A DNA stretch of 64,000 nt from Prevotellaceae bacterium. GTDB lineage: Bacteria; Bacteroidota; Bacteroidia; Bacteroidales; Bacteroidaceae. Below are positions 1 to 8,871 of the stretch, one piece after another (the stretch's first letter is position 1; the number at the start of each line of letters is the position of its first letter). Below the pieces are notes generated by a model, which saw only the letters and a list, made by a program, of their open reading frames with translations, was not told the origin of the DNA and did no database searches. A program made the position numbers and the translations under genes. Where the stretch lies: assembly GCA_031262085.1 (NCBI GenBank), contig JAISIN010000042.1:18049-82048 (forward strand), written 5' to 3'.

Positions 1-2
1 AT

Positions 3-812
3 TTTGCAGCCGATAAGTATTCACAGAACTGCATCGTTTTCCTTTTAGAGGGAGAATTGCTCATCAACAGCAACGAGTATCCGGGCACAACTCTAAAGAG
101 CGGACAATTCATCCTGCAAGCCATCGGCTCTAAAGGAGAATTATTGGCTCTAACCGATGTGAAGTATGTCTTGTATTGGTTCACCGAACCACCCGTGATC
201 TGCGAAGAAAGATATCACGAAGTACTCGAACGAGCTTCCATGCCGGTGAATTATGTGCCGCTCACCATCAGTCCGGCACTCGATTACCAATTAAAGGGAA
301 TTGTAAATTACCTCAGTGAAAAAATCTCACCCTGCGGAAAACTGATCGATCTGAAATGTCAGGAACTGATGTATCTCCTCATCAGTTATTATCCCATGCA
401 ACAACTCAGCATGTTCTTCTACCCCATCAGCACCTATACGGAAAGCTTCCACTACTTCGTCATGCAGAACTACGACAAGGTTAAAAACGTAGAAGAGTTC
501 GCACACATGGGCGGATATACCACCACCACCTTCAGGCGCCTATTCAAAAACATGTATGGCATGCCTGTATACGAGTGGATTCTCGACAAGAAACGGGAAG
601 GCATCCTCAACGACCTGCAATTTACCCGACATCGCATATCCATCATCAGCGCACGATACGGATTCGATTCGCTCTCGCACTTTGCACACTTCTGCAAAGA
701 TTCCTTCGGTGACACCCCTCGAGCGCTCCGGCGAAGAGCAGCAGCCGGAGAGAAGTTGCACGTTATCAAAGCGAAAAAAGAAACGTCTGCAGAAGAAGAC
801 GAAGAGGAATAA
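3..812 (+). CDS. AraC-family transcriptional regulator, 5' end cut by window edge
   Basis: The frame is open to the left edge, so the gene starts outside the window; the in-frame TTG at 57 is not the true start because the upstream codons continue a plausible sensor domain. About the first 95 visible residues look like a cupin-type effector or N-terminal sensor region. The last ~110 residues form an AraC/XylS DNA-binding domain with two helix-turn-helix units: the first around 'FAHMGGYTTTTFRRLFK', the second around 'ISARYGFDSLSHFAHFCK', followed by 'PRALRRRA'. The C-terminus is a short Lys/Glu-rich tail. It lies upstream of gcvH on the same strand, but a separate promoter lies between them. 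Effector and targets cannot be read from the sequence. Confidence 0.85.
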   Translation, partial: FAADKYSQNCIVFLLEGELLINSNEYPGTTLKSGQFILQAIGSKGELLALTDVKYVLYWFTEPPVICEERYHEVLERASMPVNYVPLTISPALDYQLKGIVNYLSEKISPCGKLIDLKCQELMYLLISYYPMQQLSMFFYPISTYTESFHYFVMQNYDKVKNVEEFAHMGGYTTTTFRRLFKNMYGMPVYEWILDKKREGILNDLQFTRHRISIISARYGFDSLSHFAHFCKDSFGDTPRALRRRAAAGEKLHVIKAKKETSAEEDEEE

Positions 813-816
813 TTCG

Positions 817-824
817 TACTTTTG
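817..824 (+). promoter_or_regulatory. Bacteroidetes -7 element for gcvH
   Basis: TACTTTTG matches the TAnnTTTG -7 consensus and lies about 95 bp before the gcvH ATG, just after the upstream regulator gene ends. No convincing -33 TTTG was seen. Confidence 0.5.
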
Positions 825-918
825 CAACCGCAACCCGCTAGGGTAGACCCAATGACTACCCGCCAGGTTGAAAAACGAATATAACCAAAGAACTCGCAAA
901 CTTAAAAAACTGAAAGTT

Positions 919-1299
919 ATGAATTTACCCGAGAACGTAAAGTACACCAAGGAGCATGAATGGATTCGCTTGGAAGGAGACACCGCTTATGTAGGTATTA
1001 CCGACTATGCACAAGAGCAATTGGGAGACATCGTATTCGTCGACATCCCAACCGTTGGCGAAACGCTGCAAGCCGACGAAGTCTTCGGAACCATCGAAGT
1101 AGTAAAGACCATCTCCGACCTCTTCCTTCCGGTAGCCGGAGAAGTGATCGAACAGAATCAGGCACTCGAAGAGCAACCCGAATGGGTCAACAAAGACCCG
1201 TATGGCGAAGGTTGGCTCATCAAAATGAAGCCCGCAGCCGATGCCAACTTCGACGAATTGCTCGACGTTGCCGCCTACAAAAAGCTTATCAACATCTAA
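919..1299 (+). CDS. gcvH: Glycine cleavage system H protein
   Basis: This 126-residue protein is the lipoyl carrier that shuttles the aminomethyl group between the P, T and L proteins of the glycine cleavage complex in the cytoplasm. The fold is recognisable from 'NVKYTKEHEWIRLEGDTAYV' near the N-terminus and the lipoyl-lysine motif 'EVVKTISDLFLPVAGEV', with Lys63 as the modified residue. An in-frame start 51 bp upstream (868) would add a basic tail that the family lacks, so the ATG at 919 was chosen. The other gcv genes are not in the window; purE follows after 70 bp, and the two may be co-transcribed. Confidence 0.96.
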   Translation: MNLPENVKYTKEHEWIRLEGDTAYVGITDYAQEQLGDIVFVDIPTVGETLQADEVFGTIEVVKTISDLFLPVAGEVIEQNQALEEQPEWVNKDPYGEGWLIKMKPAADANFDELLDVAAYKKLINI

Positions 1300-1369
1300 A
1301 TCAACCGGCAGTCGCAGGGGCGGAACAGAAGTTCGCCCCTGATTGCTTATAGCCACCCCTATCCAAACA

Positions 1370-1879
1370 ATGACCCCCATCGTAAGTATCATCATGGGCA
1401 GCACCTCCGACCTCCCTGTCATGGAGAAAGCAGCCGCCCTGCTCAACGAAATGCACATCCCCTTCGAGATGAATGCGCTCTCTGCCCATCGCACCCCCGA
1501 AGCCGTAGAGAACTTCGCCTGCAACGCACGCGCGCGCGGCATCCGGGTAATTATTGCCGGCGCCGGCATGGCAGCCGCACTGCCCGGAGTGATTGCCGCC
1601 AACACCACACTGCCTGTCATCGGAGTACCCATTCAAGGAGCGACACTCGACGGCATCGACGCCTTGTACTCCATGGTACAAATGCCGCCGGGCATACCCG
1701 TTGCCACCGTGGCCATCAACGGAGCCATGAACGCAGCCATCCTCGCCGTACAGATACTCGCCTTGACCGACAACGCCCTTGCCGACGCCTTTTCAGCCTA
1801 CAAGGAGGGACTGAAAAAGAAAATAGAAAAAGCCAATACCGAACTTCACGCAGTGAAGTACGAGTATAAAATAGGATAA
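1370..1879 (+). CDS. purE: N5-carboxyaminoimidazole ribonucleotide mutase, class I PurE
   Basis: The 169-residue protein converts N5-CAIR to CAIR in de novo purine synthesis. Class I PurE motifs are intact: 'GSTSDLPVM' near the N-terminus (phosphate binding), 'SAHRTP' (catalytic His), 'GAGMAAALPGV', 'PVIGVPI' and 'GIPVATVAING'. The ATG at 1370 places the first beta strand 'PIVSIIMGS' right after the start as in the family; an upstream TTG at 1343 is rejected. Length is normal and no purK is adjacent. A small stem-loop and a new promoter follow before the rubrerythrin gene. Confidence 0.96.
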   Translation: MTPIVSIIMGSTSDLPVMEKAAALLNEMHIPFEMNALSAHRTPEAVENFACNARARGIRVIIAGAGMAAALPGVIAANTTLPVIGVPIQGATLDGIDALYSMVQMPPGIPVATVAINGAMNAAILAVQILALTDNALADAFSAYKEGLKKKIEKANTELHAVKYEYKIG

Positions 1880-1918
1880 AAAGAGTACGAAAATAGTACC
1901 CGCATCAAACAAAAGTAC

Positions 1919-1926
1919 TATTTTTG
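1919..1926 (+). promoter_or_regulatory. -7 element for rubrerythrin gene
   Basis: TATTTTTG fits TAnnTTTG and lies 70 bp upstream of the ATG at 1997. The stem-loop at 1947 would fall in the leader transcript, so the two elements overlap in function. Confidence 0.4.
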
Positions 1927-1946
1927 CATTATTATTATTACCGAGT

Positions 1947-1966
1947 AAGCCCTCAATGGGCTTTTT
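1947..1966 (+). terminator. Stem-loop with short T run after purE
   Basis: AAGCCC at 1947-1952 pairs perfectly with GGGCTT at 1958-1963 across a 5-nt loop and is followed by Ts. It may end the gcvH-purE transcript or attenuate the rubrerythrin transcript. Confidence 0.5.
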
Positions 1967-1996
1967 CGTAATTCACTAACTATAACATCTGATTTT

Positions 1997-2575
1997 ATGG
2001 CAAAAAGTATTAAAGGAACTCAAACAGAAAAGAATCTGTTGACCTCATTTGCAGGAGAGTCACAGGCACGTATGCGCTACACCTACTTTGCAAGCAAAGC
2101 AAAGAAAGAAGGCTACGAACAAATCGCTGCCATCTTTACGGAGACAGCCGATCAGGAGAAAGAACACGCCGAACGCATGTTCAAGTATCTGGAAGGCGGA
2201 ATGGTAGAAATCATGGCGTCTTATCCCGCCGGAGTGATCGGCACCACCTTGGAGAACCTGCAAGCTGCTGCTGCCGGCGAACACTCCGAATGGTCGCACG
2301 ACTACCCCCACTTTGCCGACGTAGCCGAAAAAGAAGGATTTCAAGAGATCGCGCTCATGTATCGCAACATCTCCGTAGCCGAAAAAGGACATGAAGAGCG
2401 TTATCTCGCTTTCGTAAAGAACATCGAAAACGCCAGCGTATTCGCCAAAGAAGGCGAAGTAGTATGGCAGTGCCGTAATTGCGGATTCATCTTTACCGGC
2501 AAAGAAGCACCCCAAGTATGTCCGGCTTGTCTGCATGCACAATCGTACTTCGAGGTAAAGAAAGAAAACTGGTAA
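1997..2575 (+). CDS. rbr: Rubrerythrin
   Basis: The 192-residue protein has a ferritin-like diiron domain (about residues 1-145) followed by a C-terminal rubredoxin-type Fe(Cys)4 domain with 'CRNCGFIF' and 'CPACLH'. Diiron ligands are supplied by glutamates in 'FAGESQARMRY', 'TADQEKEHAERM' and 'ISVAEKGHEERY'. Rubrerythrins reduce hydrogen peroxide in anaerobes, fed by NADH oxidoreductases or rubredoxin, and act in the cytoplasm. The gene is monocistronic, with its own promoter and a strong terminator downstream. Length and domain order are standard. Confidence 0.96.
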   Translation: MAKSIKGTQTEKNLLTSFAGESQARMRYTYFASKAKKEGYEQIAAIFTETADQEKEHAERMFKYLEGGMVEIMASYPAGVIGTTLENLQAAAAGEHSEWSHDYPHFADVAEKEGFQEIALMYRNISVAEKGHEERYLAFVKNIENASVFAKEGEVVWQCRNCGFIFTGKEAPQVCPACLHAQSYFEVKKENW

Positions 2576-2612
2576 TGCTTTCAGAAGTCTGTACATAGCC
2601 AGACACACGAAT

Positions 2613-2651
2613 AACGGGTTGACAGAGCGCTCTGAACAACCCGTTCTTTTT
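2613..2651 (+). terminator. Rho-independent terminator after rubrerythrin
   Basis: AACGGGTTG (2613-2621) pairs with CAACCCGTT (2637-2645). An inner CAGAGC/GCTCTG pairing extends the hairpin and a T-rich stretch follows. Confidence 0.85.
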
Positions 2652-2686
2652 AGCCTACATATTCAGTTAGACGTCGACCACATCAC

Positions 2687-3604
2687 ATGCAAGCGAATTC
2701 ATCACCCTGTCCCACGCTCGTCTTTCGCGACGTAGCGCCCGAATACAAAGCACTCATCACCTCCTATACGTTTAACAGCCCGTGGCAAAACTGCGACCTG
2801 TCGTTCTCAAACCTATGCAGCTGGAGGTTTATGTATAACACCTTGTTTGCCGAATACAACGGATTCCTCATACTCAAGTTCAAAGCCGATAACGAACTGG
2901 CATACATGTATCCCGTCGGACAAAGAGAAGTAACCGTCGACCTGCTTCGCACACTGCAAGCCGATGCTGCCCGCGAAGGCGAACCGCTCCGATTGATGGG
3001 ACTATGCCAAGAGATGAGCGCCACGCTGGAACGCATCATGCCCGGACAGTTCCGCTTTGAGGGCGACCGCGACTTTGCCGACTATCTGTATCTCCGCACC
3101 GACCTTGCCACCCTGGCAGGCAAAAAGCTTCAGCCCAAGCGGAATCATGTCAACAAGTTTATGCGTACCTACCCCTACGATTATGCCCCACTCACCTCTG
3201 ATCTCATACACGAATGCCTCGACCTCGAAGCCGAATGGTGCAAGCAGAACCACTGCGACGAACACCAAGGCATGGGATTTGAACGGCGCGCCATGGTATA
3301 TGCCCTCTTCAACTACGACGCTTTGGGGCTTTCGGGAGGCATCTTACGTGTCGACGGTAACATGGTAGCATTCACCTTCGGTGTACCTATCAACCGAAAT
3401 ACCTTCGGCATACACGTAGAGAAAGCCGATACCCACATCGAAGGTGCGTATGCCATGATCAACAAAGAGTTTGCTTCCCACATACCCGAACAATACACCT
3501 ATCTCAATCGGGAAGAAGATTTAGGTATTGAAGGGCTGCGCAAAGCCAAGCTCTCCTATCAACCGGTAGCGCTGATCGACAAAGGAATGGCTATACTGAT
3601 ATAA
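2687..3604 (+). CDS. DUF2156 (phosphatidylglycerol lysyltransferase C-terminal-like) protein
   Basis: This 305-residue soluble protein has the two tandem GNAT-like folds of the DUF2156 family. Seen here: 'FNSPWQNCDLSFSNLCSW' and 'MYPVG' in the N-terminal half, and 'GGILRVDGNMVAFTFGVP' plus 'YTYLNREEDLGIEGLRKAK' in the C-terminal half. That last motif is the family signature for the acceptor-binding end. Relatives transfer aminoacyl groups to lipids, but this stand-alone soluble version has no membrane segments and its substrate is unknown. A GNAT acetyltransferase gene follows after 23 bp, so the two probably form an operon. Confidence 0.85.
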   Translation: MQANSSPCPTLVFRDVAPEYKALITSYTFNSPWQNCDLSFSNLCSWRFMYNTLFAEYNGFLILKFKADNELAYMYPVGQREVTVDLLRTLQADAAREGEPLRLMGLCQEMSATLERIMPGQFRFEGDRDFADYLYLRTDLATLAGKKLQPKRNHVNKFMRTYPYDYAPLTSDLIHECLDLEAEWCKQNHCDEHQGMGFERRAMVYALFNYDALGLSGGILRVDGNMVAFTFGVPINRNTFGIHVEKADTHIEGAYAMINKEFASHIPEQYTYLNREEDLGIEGLRKAKLSYQPVALIDKGMAILI

Positions 3605-3627
3605 AACAACCTATCAAAGAACAAACG

Positions 3628-4680
3628 ATGTATAATAACATTGCCTCACAAACCCGCAAGCTATGGACAATCTGCTTCAACGACAATCCCAAGTTCGTCG
3701 ACATGTATTTTCAAAAACGATACAGCGACGAGAATAATATCACACATATACAACACCGCAAAGTCGTTGCCGCCCTACAAACGATGCACTACCCCATGAC
3801 CGCTTTCGGAGGCATCATCGACACATCGTATATCTCGGGCGCCTGTACACACCCCGATTATCGCAACCAAGGAATAATGCGCCGGTTGCTGCAACGTGCT
3901 CTTCAGCAGACTTGGATACGTGGGGCACCTCTCAGCACCCTGATCCCTGCCGAGCCGTGGTTGTTCGATTACTATGCCCGCATGGGCTATGCACCGATAT
4001 TCTATGTTCATCGTTACACATTCGACCGGAAGGAGCATGATCGGTACGGAGAATGCGCCCCCTCCGAAAAGTTGCAACGCCACCAGAGCTTCGAACCGGC
4101 AGTCTATCAATATCTGAACAGTCGGCTGATGCAGCGCCCCTGCTGCATACAACATTCGGAAGAGGACTTTCAGGTGATACTTGCCGATCTGGCGGTGAGC
4201 GATGGCTATCTGTTTACACTTGCCGACCACTACGCCACGATTCGTGCGCTTGCCATTCTATATACCGACCATGCCACCCACACGCTGCGTGTCGACGAAC
4301 TGATAGCCGACACGCCTTCGATGGCCAATCGCTTGCTTGCCGCTATCTGCTGCGAACGAAACGTCGACACGCTGGAGGTAACGACGCCGCCGCTGTCCGC
4401 CGCTAAGACCGATCCTTACCCACTGGGCATGGCACGCATCATTCGTCCGTTGCTGTTGCTGCGCCGGTATGCCGCGACTCACCCCACCGTTCATCAATCC
4501 ATTGCGCTCACCGACCTGCAACTACCTGTCAACGACGGCTACTACACCCTTGCAGACGGGCAATGCACATATAGTCCACAAGCGACAACCGACGAATCTT
4601 ACGATCCTTACAGCATCGCACAACTCACTGCCAAGCTGTTTGCCGACGAAATGCCGTATATGAGTTTGATGCTCAACTAA
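3628..4680 (+). CDS. GNAT-family N-acetyltransferase
   Basis: The 350-residue protein carries a GNAT acetyl-CoA binding core near residues 60-130: 'SYISGACTHPDYRNQGIMRR' is the beta4-alpha3 pyrophosphate loop (R/Q-x-x-G-x-A/M type), followed by 'YARMGYAPIFYVHRY'. About 200 further residues form an Eis-like second half with no clear motif. It is likely cytoplasmic and its substrate is unknown. It follows the DUF2156 gene closely, and its stop codon overlaps by 4 bp the stop of the convergent histidine kinase gene on the other strand. Confidence 0.85.
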   Translation: MYNNIASQTRKLWTICFNDNPKFVDMYFQKRYSDENNITHIQHRKVVAALQTMHYPMTAFGGIIDTSYISGACTHPDYRNQGIMRRLLQRALQQTWIRGAPLSTLIPAEPWLFDYYARMGYAPIFYVHRYTFDRKEHDRYGECAPSEKLQRHQSFEPAVYQYLNSRLMQRPCCIQHSEEDFQVILADLAVSDGYLFTLADHYATIRALAILYTDHATHTLRVDELIADTPSMANRLLAAICCERNVDTLEVTTPPLSAAKTDPYPLGMARIIRPLLLLRRYAATHPTVHQSIALTDLQLPVNDGYYTLADGQCTYSPQATTDESYDPYSIAQLTAKLFADEMPYMSLMLN

Positions 4681-5828
4681 GCCTGACGACCCTTCTTCAA
4701 CTCCACCCGAAACGTTGTTCCCCGTCCCAGCTCCGAACGTAAGACAAAAATTCGTCCGGAGTGATACACCTCTATAATACGCCGTGCCAGCGACAAGCCC
4801 AGCCCCCATCCGCGCTCCTTGGTGGTATAGCCGGGTTTGAAGACATCGTGATAATGACGCCGGTCGATGCCCTTGCCCGTATCCTCTACATCCAGATGCC
4901 AAGTACGTGCCGTCTGCCCCACGCGAATGGTAAGACACCCCACGCCATTCATAGCGTCGACGGCATTCTTACAAAGATTCTCCACCACCCATTCAAAGAG
5001 CGATTCGTTGAGACGTGCCACCGGTAATATATCAGGCAGTTCGATCTTCACGACCACCTTCGACGAGCTGCGTCGCGCAATATACGCTACCGAGTGGGTA
5101 ACAAGCAATCGCAAGTCGACCACCTTCAACTCGGGCACGGAACCTATCTGCGAAAAGCGGTTAGCAATCAACCGGAGCCGCTCCACATCTTCGTTCATGG
5201 CAGGCAACAAGCGGTCGTCGGGATACTGCACGCGCAACAGCTCCGTCCATGCCATCAGCGACGAGATGGGAGTACCCAGTTGATGCGCCGTCTCCTTCGA
5301 TAGCCCCACCCACACCTTGTTCTGCTCGGCTCTCTTGGCGCTAAGCAAGCCGTAGAGGGCTATCCCGACAAATATCAGCACCACCGTGAGCTGAATATAC
5401 GGGTAAATCGCCAAGCGAGTAAGCATTGACGAGGTGTCGTAATAGACCACAAGTGTGTCGTCGCCGTTCAATCGGAGCAGAATGTGGTTGCCGCTCCGCT
5501 TCATCTCCTCCAATCGGCGACATAGCGAGCCGACGCTGTCGCCGACAGCCACACGGATGTTGCGATAGGTCTGTATTTCTCCCAACCTGCCTACGACCAT
5601 CACGGGGATGGTGTGATTGGCGTTCAACACCTTCAGCGCCATAGACAGATCGGTCTGTTCGTCTGCCGTTTGCAGGTTTCGCATAGCCTCCGCCCAAACC
5701 TCCATGCGCACCTGCTCTTCCTTGTACAGATCACCGACCAGTACATGCGACACATAGAGCGAACCGACAGCGATCAACACAGCCGATACGACCAACCAAA
5801 AGCGGGCAGAATAACGAAACTTAGTCAA
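4677..5828 (-). CDS. Membrane sensor histidine kinase
   Basis: The 383-residue protein has a transmembrane helix at about 10-30, an extracytoplasmic loop of ~110 residues, a second helix at ~141-163, then a kinase core. The H box is 'KETAHQLGTPISSLMAWTEL' with His182 as phospho-acceptor. The N box is 'ENLCKNAVDAM', the G1 box 'DVEDTGKGI' and the G2 box 'GWGLGLSLARRI'. No response regulator gene is adjacent, so it is an orphan kinase by location. The signal is unknown; the sensor loop resembles no domain I recognise. Confidence 0.92.
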   Translation of the reverse strand: MTKFRYSARFWLVVSAVLIAVGSLYVSHVLVGDLYKEEQVRMEVWAEAMRNLQTADEQTDLSMALKVLNANHTIPVMVVGRLGEIQTYRNIRVAVGDSVGSLCRRLEEMKRSGNHILLRLNGDDTLVVYYDTSSMLTRLAIYPYIQLTVVLIFVGIALYGLLSAKRAEQNKVWVGLSKETAHQLGTPISSLMAWTELLRVQYPDDRLLPAMNEDVERLRLIANRFSQIGSVPELKVVDLRLLVTHSVAYIARRSSSKVVVKIELPDILPVARLNESLFEWVVENLCKNAVDAMNGVGCLTIRVGQTARTWHLDVEDTGKGIDRRHYHDVFKPGYTTKERGWGLGLSLARRIIEVYHSGRIFVLRSELGRGTTFRVELKKGRQA

Positions 5829-5888
5829 CTTTTACGGTTTTGATATCATCCATGCAGATGCTGCGCATGGTCAGATTATATCTCTCGT

Positions 5889-5896
5889 CGCAAATG
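5889..5896 (-). promoter_or_regulatory. -7 element for the histidine kinase gene
   Basis: CAAATGTA on the plus strand reads TACATTTG on the minus strand, matching TAnnTTTG, about 60 bp upstream of the kinase start. Confidence 0.45.
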
Positions 5897-5971
5897 TAGA
5901 GCTATTTTTGGGGAAAAGCCTATGATGAACCAATATTAACGTTATTATTAGAGGACGCGAGAAAAAGTTGA

Positions 5972-5979
5972 TACCTTTG
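5972..5979 (+). promoter_or_regulatory. -7 element for the GH5 lipoprotein gene
   Basis: TACCTTTG matches the Bacteroidetes consensus exactly and is 51 bp upstream of the ATG at 6031, in the divergent intergenic region shared with the kinase gene. Confidence 0.55.
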
Positions 5980-6030
5980 TCGTACTTATCACAATAGATA
6001 CCATCATTCAAACGAATCACTAATCCCCCC

Positions 6031-6999
6031 ATGAAGATGAAACAGATTTCTCTTTACCTCTGCTGCCTCGTGATGCTATTTGTCGGCTGCAAGCCGTCGC
6101 ATGCGAACAAAGCTACCCCCTCAACGAGCGTACAAGCGCTCTCTGTAAAAGGTACCGCCTTAGTCAATCCGCAAGGCGATACCGTAGTACTACGCGGCGT
6201 AAGCTATGGCTGGCACAATTGGTGGCCTCGCTTCTACAATGCCTCTACCGTAGCCTATTTTGCCGACCCATGGCATGCCTCCGTGGTACGTGCAGCGATG
6301 GGCATTGAACCCGACGGCGGTTATCTGCAAGATTCCGCCCGCGCAGTCAACTGCGTGCAAACAGTGGTCGACGCCGCCATAGACAACCACCTCTACGCCA
6401 TCATCGACTGGCATAGCCACCACATCCATCTGGAAGAAGCCAAAGCCTTTTTCCGACAAATGGCTACCCGCTACAAGGGGGTTCCAAACGTGATTTATGA
6501 ACTCTACAACGAGCCGGTAGACGACACTTGGGAGGCGGTAAAAGCTTATTCGATAGAACTGATTCGGGTCATTCGCGCCATCGACAAGGATGCACTCATC
6601 CTGATTGGTTCGCCTCATTGGGATCAAGACATCCACATAGCTGCCGACAGTCCCATCACCGGCTACTCCAACCTGATGTACACACTGCACTTCTACGCCG
6701 CCACCCATAAACAGGAGCTGCGCGACCGTGCCGACTACGCCCTCGGCAAAGGGCTGCCGCTGTTTGTTTCCGAATGTGCGGGCATGGAAGCGTCGGGCGA
6801 CGGACCGATCGACCGCGCCTCATGGAACGAATGGGTAGCGTGGATGAATTATCATCACCTCAGCTGGGCAGCGTGGTCGGTATCCGACAAGGACGAAACC
6901 TGCTCTATGCTACTGCCTGCCGCCGCCTCCGAAGGAGGATGGGGCGACGACGTCATTAAAGAATGGGGAAAGATTGTACGCAGCGACCTTAGTCGATAA
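6031..6999 (+). CDS. Glycoside hydrolase family 5 lipoprotein (endo-beta-glucanase-like)
   Basis: The 322-residue protein begins with a lipoprotein signal (lipobox 'LFVGC', Cys20) and then a TIM-barrel GH5 domain. 'VVLRGVSYGWHNWWP' opens the barrel, 'IIDWHSHHIH' and 'VIYELYNEPVD' carry the conserved His and the acid/base Glu161, and 'GLPLFVSECAG' carries the nucleophile Glu248. The family hydrolyses beta-1,4-glucans or related polysaccharides; the closest look is to the GH5_2 group. It would sit on the outer membrane or periplasmic face. No SusC/SusD pair or other CAZyme is next to it. Its end overlaps by 11 bp the convergent lytic transglycosylase gene. Confidence 0.9.
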   Translation: MKMKQISLYLCCLVMLFVGCKPSHANKATPSTSVQALSVKGTALVNPQGDTVVLRGVSYGWHNWWPRFYNASTVAYFADPWHASVVRAAMGIEPDGGYLQDSARAVNCVQTVVDAAIDNHLYAIIDWHSHHIHLEEAKAFFRQMATRYKGVPNVIYELYNEPVDDTWEAVKAYSIELIRVIRAIDKDALILIGSPHWDQDIHIAADSPITGYSNLMYTLHFYAATHKQELRDRADYALGKGLPLFVSECAGMEASGDGPIDRASWNEWVAWMNYHHLSWAAWSVSDKDETCSMLLPAAASEGGWGDDVIKEWGKIVRSDLSR

Positions 7000-7972
7000 C
7001 CCAGCCTTTGTAGTAAGGTACCGTTTTCCGCGGATCGTAAGTCAAACCCTCGGGAAGCGGTATCTTCAACACATAAGTACGTCCGCTCCTGTTTTGCAAG
7101 AACGTATCGCGCAGCCAAGGGTTGAAATCTTTCAGTTGGGCATACGTCAATCCGTTATCTTTGGCAAACTTCACCAGATCATCGATGCCGGTAGTAACGG
7201 TCACCTCTTTATAAGGTATGCGCGGATAGAGTTGTTCGCGTTTCATCAGAAAGCCGTAACGTTCGGGCGAGCCGAGAACCGCTTTGGCAGCCAGCAGTCT
7301 GAACATGTAGCGCGATGTCTCTTCGACCAACCAAAGATCGACGGCACGGTCAACCTGCTGCTTGGCTTTTTCGGATGTGATACGTCCCTGACCACCATTG
7401 TACGAGGCTGCCACGCACAACCAGTCACCATACTTCTCGTATGCTTTCTTCAAATACGTGCAGGCTGCATGGGTCGCTTTTTCTATGTGGTAGCGTTCGT
7501 CAATGTTGTCGTTCACCTCCAACCCATATTCGCGCCCGGTCTTGGGCATGAACTGCCACATCCCGCAAGCACCCGCACTGCTGCGGGCAAGGGGAGACAG
7601 CGTGCTCTCGATGACTGCCAGATACTTCAAGTCGTCGGGTATTCCCTCCTCTTTTAATATCGGTTCGATAATCGGGAAGAAACGATTGGCACGCTTAATA
7701 GCAAGCATCGTCGAAGCGTGCATGTAGGTAAACGACATCAATTCGCGATCCATCCGCTCGCGATGGTCGTAGCGTTGTAGGTCTATCTTCTGACCGGCAA
7801 AAGTGACAGAAGCCGGCACCTCGGGCGAGGTCACGCCATAAGGCACTTCCGACTTGACCGAATGTTGCTGCCGGTCGAACACATCGTTACCCCATAAGAA
7901 GGGCACAGCCACCCCGCAACCAAACACAGCGAGGAGAATCAGAACAGTATGCGAAAAGTTTTTTTTCATCAA
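6989..7972 (-). CDS. Membrane-bound lytic murein transglycosylase (SLT, MltD-like)
   Basis: The 327-residue protein has an N-terminal signal anchor ('VLILLAVFGCGVAVPFLWG') and a Slt/GEWL-type domain. The catalytic Glu is in 'LAVIESTLSP', followed by 'SSAGACGMWQFMPKTGREYG' and 'AASYNGGQGRI', the hallmark of family 1 lytic transglycosylases. These cleave peptidoglycan glycan strands to 1,6-anhydro products in the periplasm. The C-terminal ~60 residues ('KEVTVTTGIDDLVKFAKDNG') look like a degenerate LysM-like or MltD-type tail. It is divergent from the TPR gene at 8151; tail-to-tail overlap with the GH5 gene is 11 bp. Confidence 0.92.
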   Translation of the reverse strand: MMKKNFSHTVLILLAVFGCGVAVPFLWGNDVFDRQQHSVKSEVPYGVTSPEVPASVTFAGQKIDLQRYDHRERMDRELMSFTYMHASTMLAIKRANRFFPIIEPILKEEGIPDDLKYLAVIESTLSPLARSSAGACGMWQFMPKTGREYGLEVNDNIDERYHIEKATHAACTYLKKAYEKYGDWLCVAASYNGGQGRITSEKAKQQVDRAVDLWLVEETSRYMFRLLAAKAVLGSPERYGFLMKREQLYPRIPYKEVTVTTGIDDLVKFAKDNGLTYAQLKDFNPWLRDTFLQNRSGRTYVLKIPLPEGLTYDPRKTVPYYKGWVID

Positions 7973-8010
7973 GTGCAGTACTTATAATGTTTGAGAGATT
8001 ATTAAGAGCG

Positions 8011-8018
8011 CAAAAGTA
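8011..8018 (-). promoter_or_regulatory. -7 element for the lytic transglycosylase gene
   Basis: Plus-strand CAAAAGTA reads TACTTTTG on the minus strand, 39 bp upstream of the ATG. Confidence 0.5.
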
Positions 8019-8093
8019 AGCAGTTTTTCGACGTTTTACTCCCTTTCAACAAAAAAATATGCAGCGAAATTTCGTTGATACCCATAAATAACT

Positions 8094-8101
8094 TACTTTT
8101 G
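8094..8101 (+). promoter_or_regulatory. -7 element for the TPR-ribH operon
   Basis: TACTTTTG matches TAnnTTTG, 50 bp before the ATG at 8151. It is divergent from the element at 8011 within one 178-bp intergenic region. Confidence 0.5.
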
Positions 8102-8150
8102 CGCGGCGAAATCGCTAAGGATATGAATATTAAAATAATAATTAAATAAA

Positions 8151-8870
8151 ATGGCTGTAGATAAGAAAAACCATTCCAACAAAATGGCAGGAGACAAGAA
8201 AAATCATCACGAAGTGCTGAATGTGGAAGATGCACTGACACAATCGGAAGCGTTCCTCATTAAAAACAAAAAAGCTATTATCGGCGTCATTGTAGCCATC
8301 ATAGTAGTCATCGCTGTCGTATTGATGTACAAGAATCTGTATGAAAAACCCCGTGAAGAAAAAGCACAGATAGCCTTGTATAGAGGACAAGGGTATTTCG
8401 ATGCCTCCAACTATGAGTTGGCGCTCAATGGCGACAGCCTCGGATTTATCGGCATGATTAAAGTAGCCGACCAATATAGCGGAACAGCCGCCGGTAATCT
8501 GGCAAAAGCTTATATGGGACTGTGCTATGCACATTTAGGGCAGTATGATGCTGCCATCAAGGCGCTCGATAGCTTCAGCGGGAAAGACCAAATGGTAGCG
8601 CCTGCCATCAAGGCTGCTATCGGTAACAGTTACGCCAATCTGGGACAGCTCGACAAAGCCGTGTCTTATCTGCAAAAAGCTGCCGACGAAGCCGACAACA
8701 ACTCACTCAGCCCCATCTGTCTGATGCAAGTAGGAGAGATACAGACCCGGCAAGGTCAGTTCGATGCCGCCATCAAAACCTACACCACCATCAAAGAGAA
8801 ATATGCACGCTCCTATCAAGCTATGGATATAGACAAGTATATCGAGCAAGCTAAATTAATGAAGAAATAG
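8151..8870 (+). CDS. Inner-membrane-anchored TPR protein
   Basis: The 239-residue protein has a charged cytoplasmic N-terminus, one transmembrane helix at about 44-64 ('IIGVIVAIIVVIAVVLMY') and a periplasmic region of at least three tetratricopeptide repeats ('AKAYMGLCYAHLGQYDAAIK', 'IGNSYANLGQLDKAVSYLQK', 'MQVGEIQTRQGQFDAAIKTY'). The architecture matches the YfgM/AncB-like TPR_21 group that helps periplasmic protein folding, but role and partners here are inference. It is followed by ribH after a single base, so the two are co-transcribed. No catalytic residues are expected. Confidence 0.85.
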   Translation: MAVDKKNHSNKMAGDKKNHHEVLNVEDALTQSEAFLIKNKKAIIGVIVAIIVVIAVVLMYKNLYEKPREEKAQIALYRGQGYFDASNYELALNGDSLGFIGMIKVADQYSGTAAGNLAKAYMGLCYAHLGQYDAAIKALDSFSGKDQMVAPAIKAAIGNSYANLGQLDKAVSYLQKAADEADNNSLSPICLMQVGEIQTRQGQFDAAIKTYTTIKEKYARSYQAMDIDKYIEQAKLMKK

Positions 8871-8871
8871 T

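Noticed and set aside
8002-8241. Small minus-strand frame over the TPR gene start
   Set aside because: It covers two promoters and the start of the conserved TPR protein; no family features.
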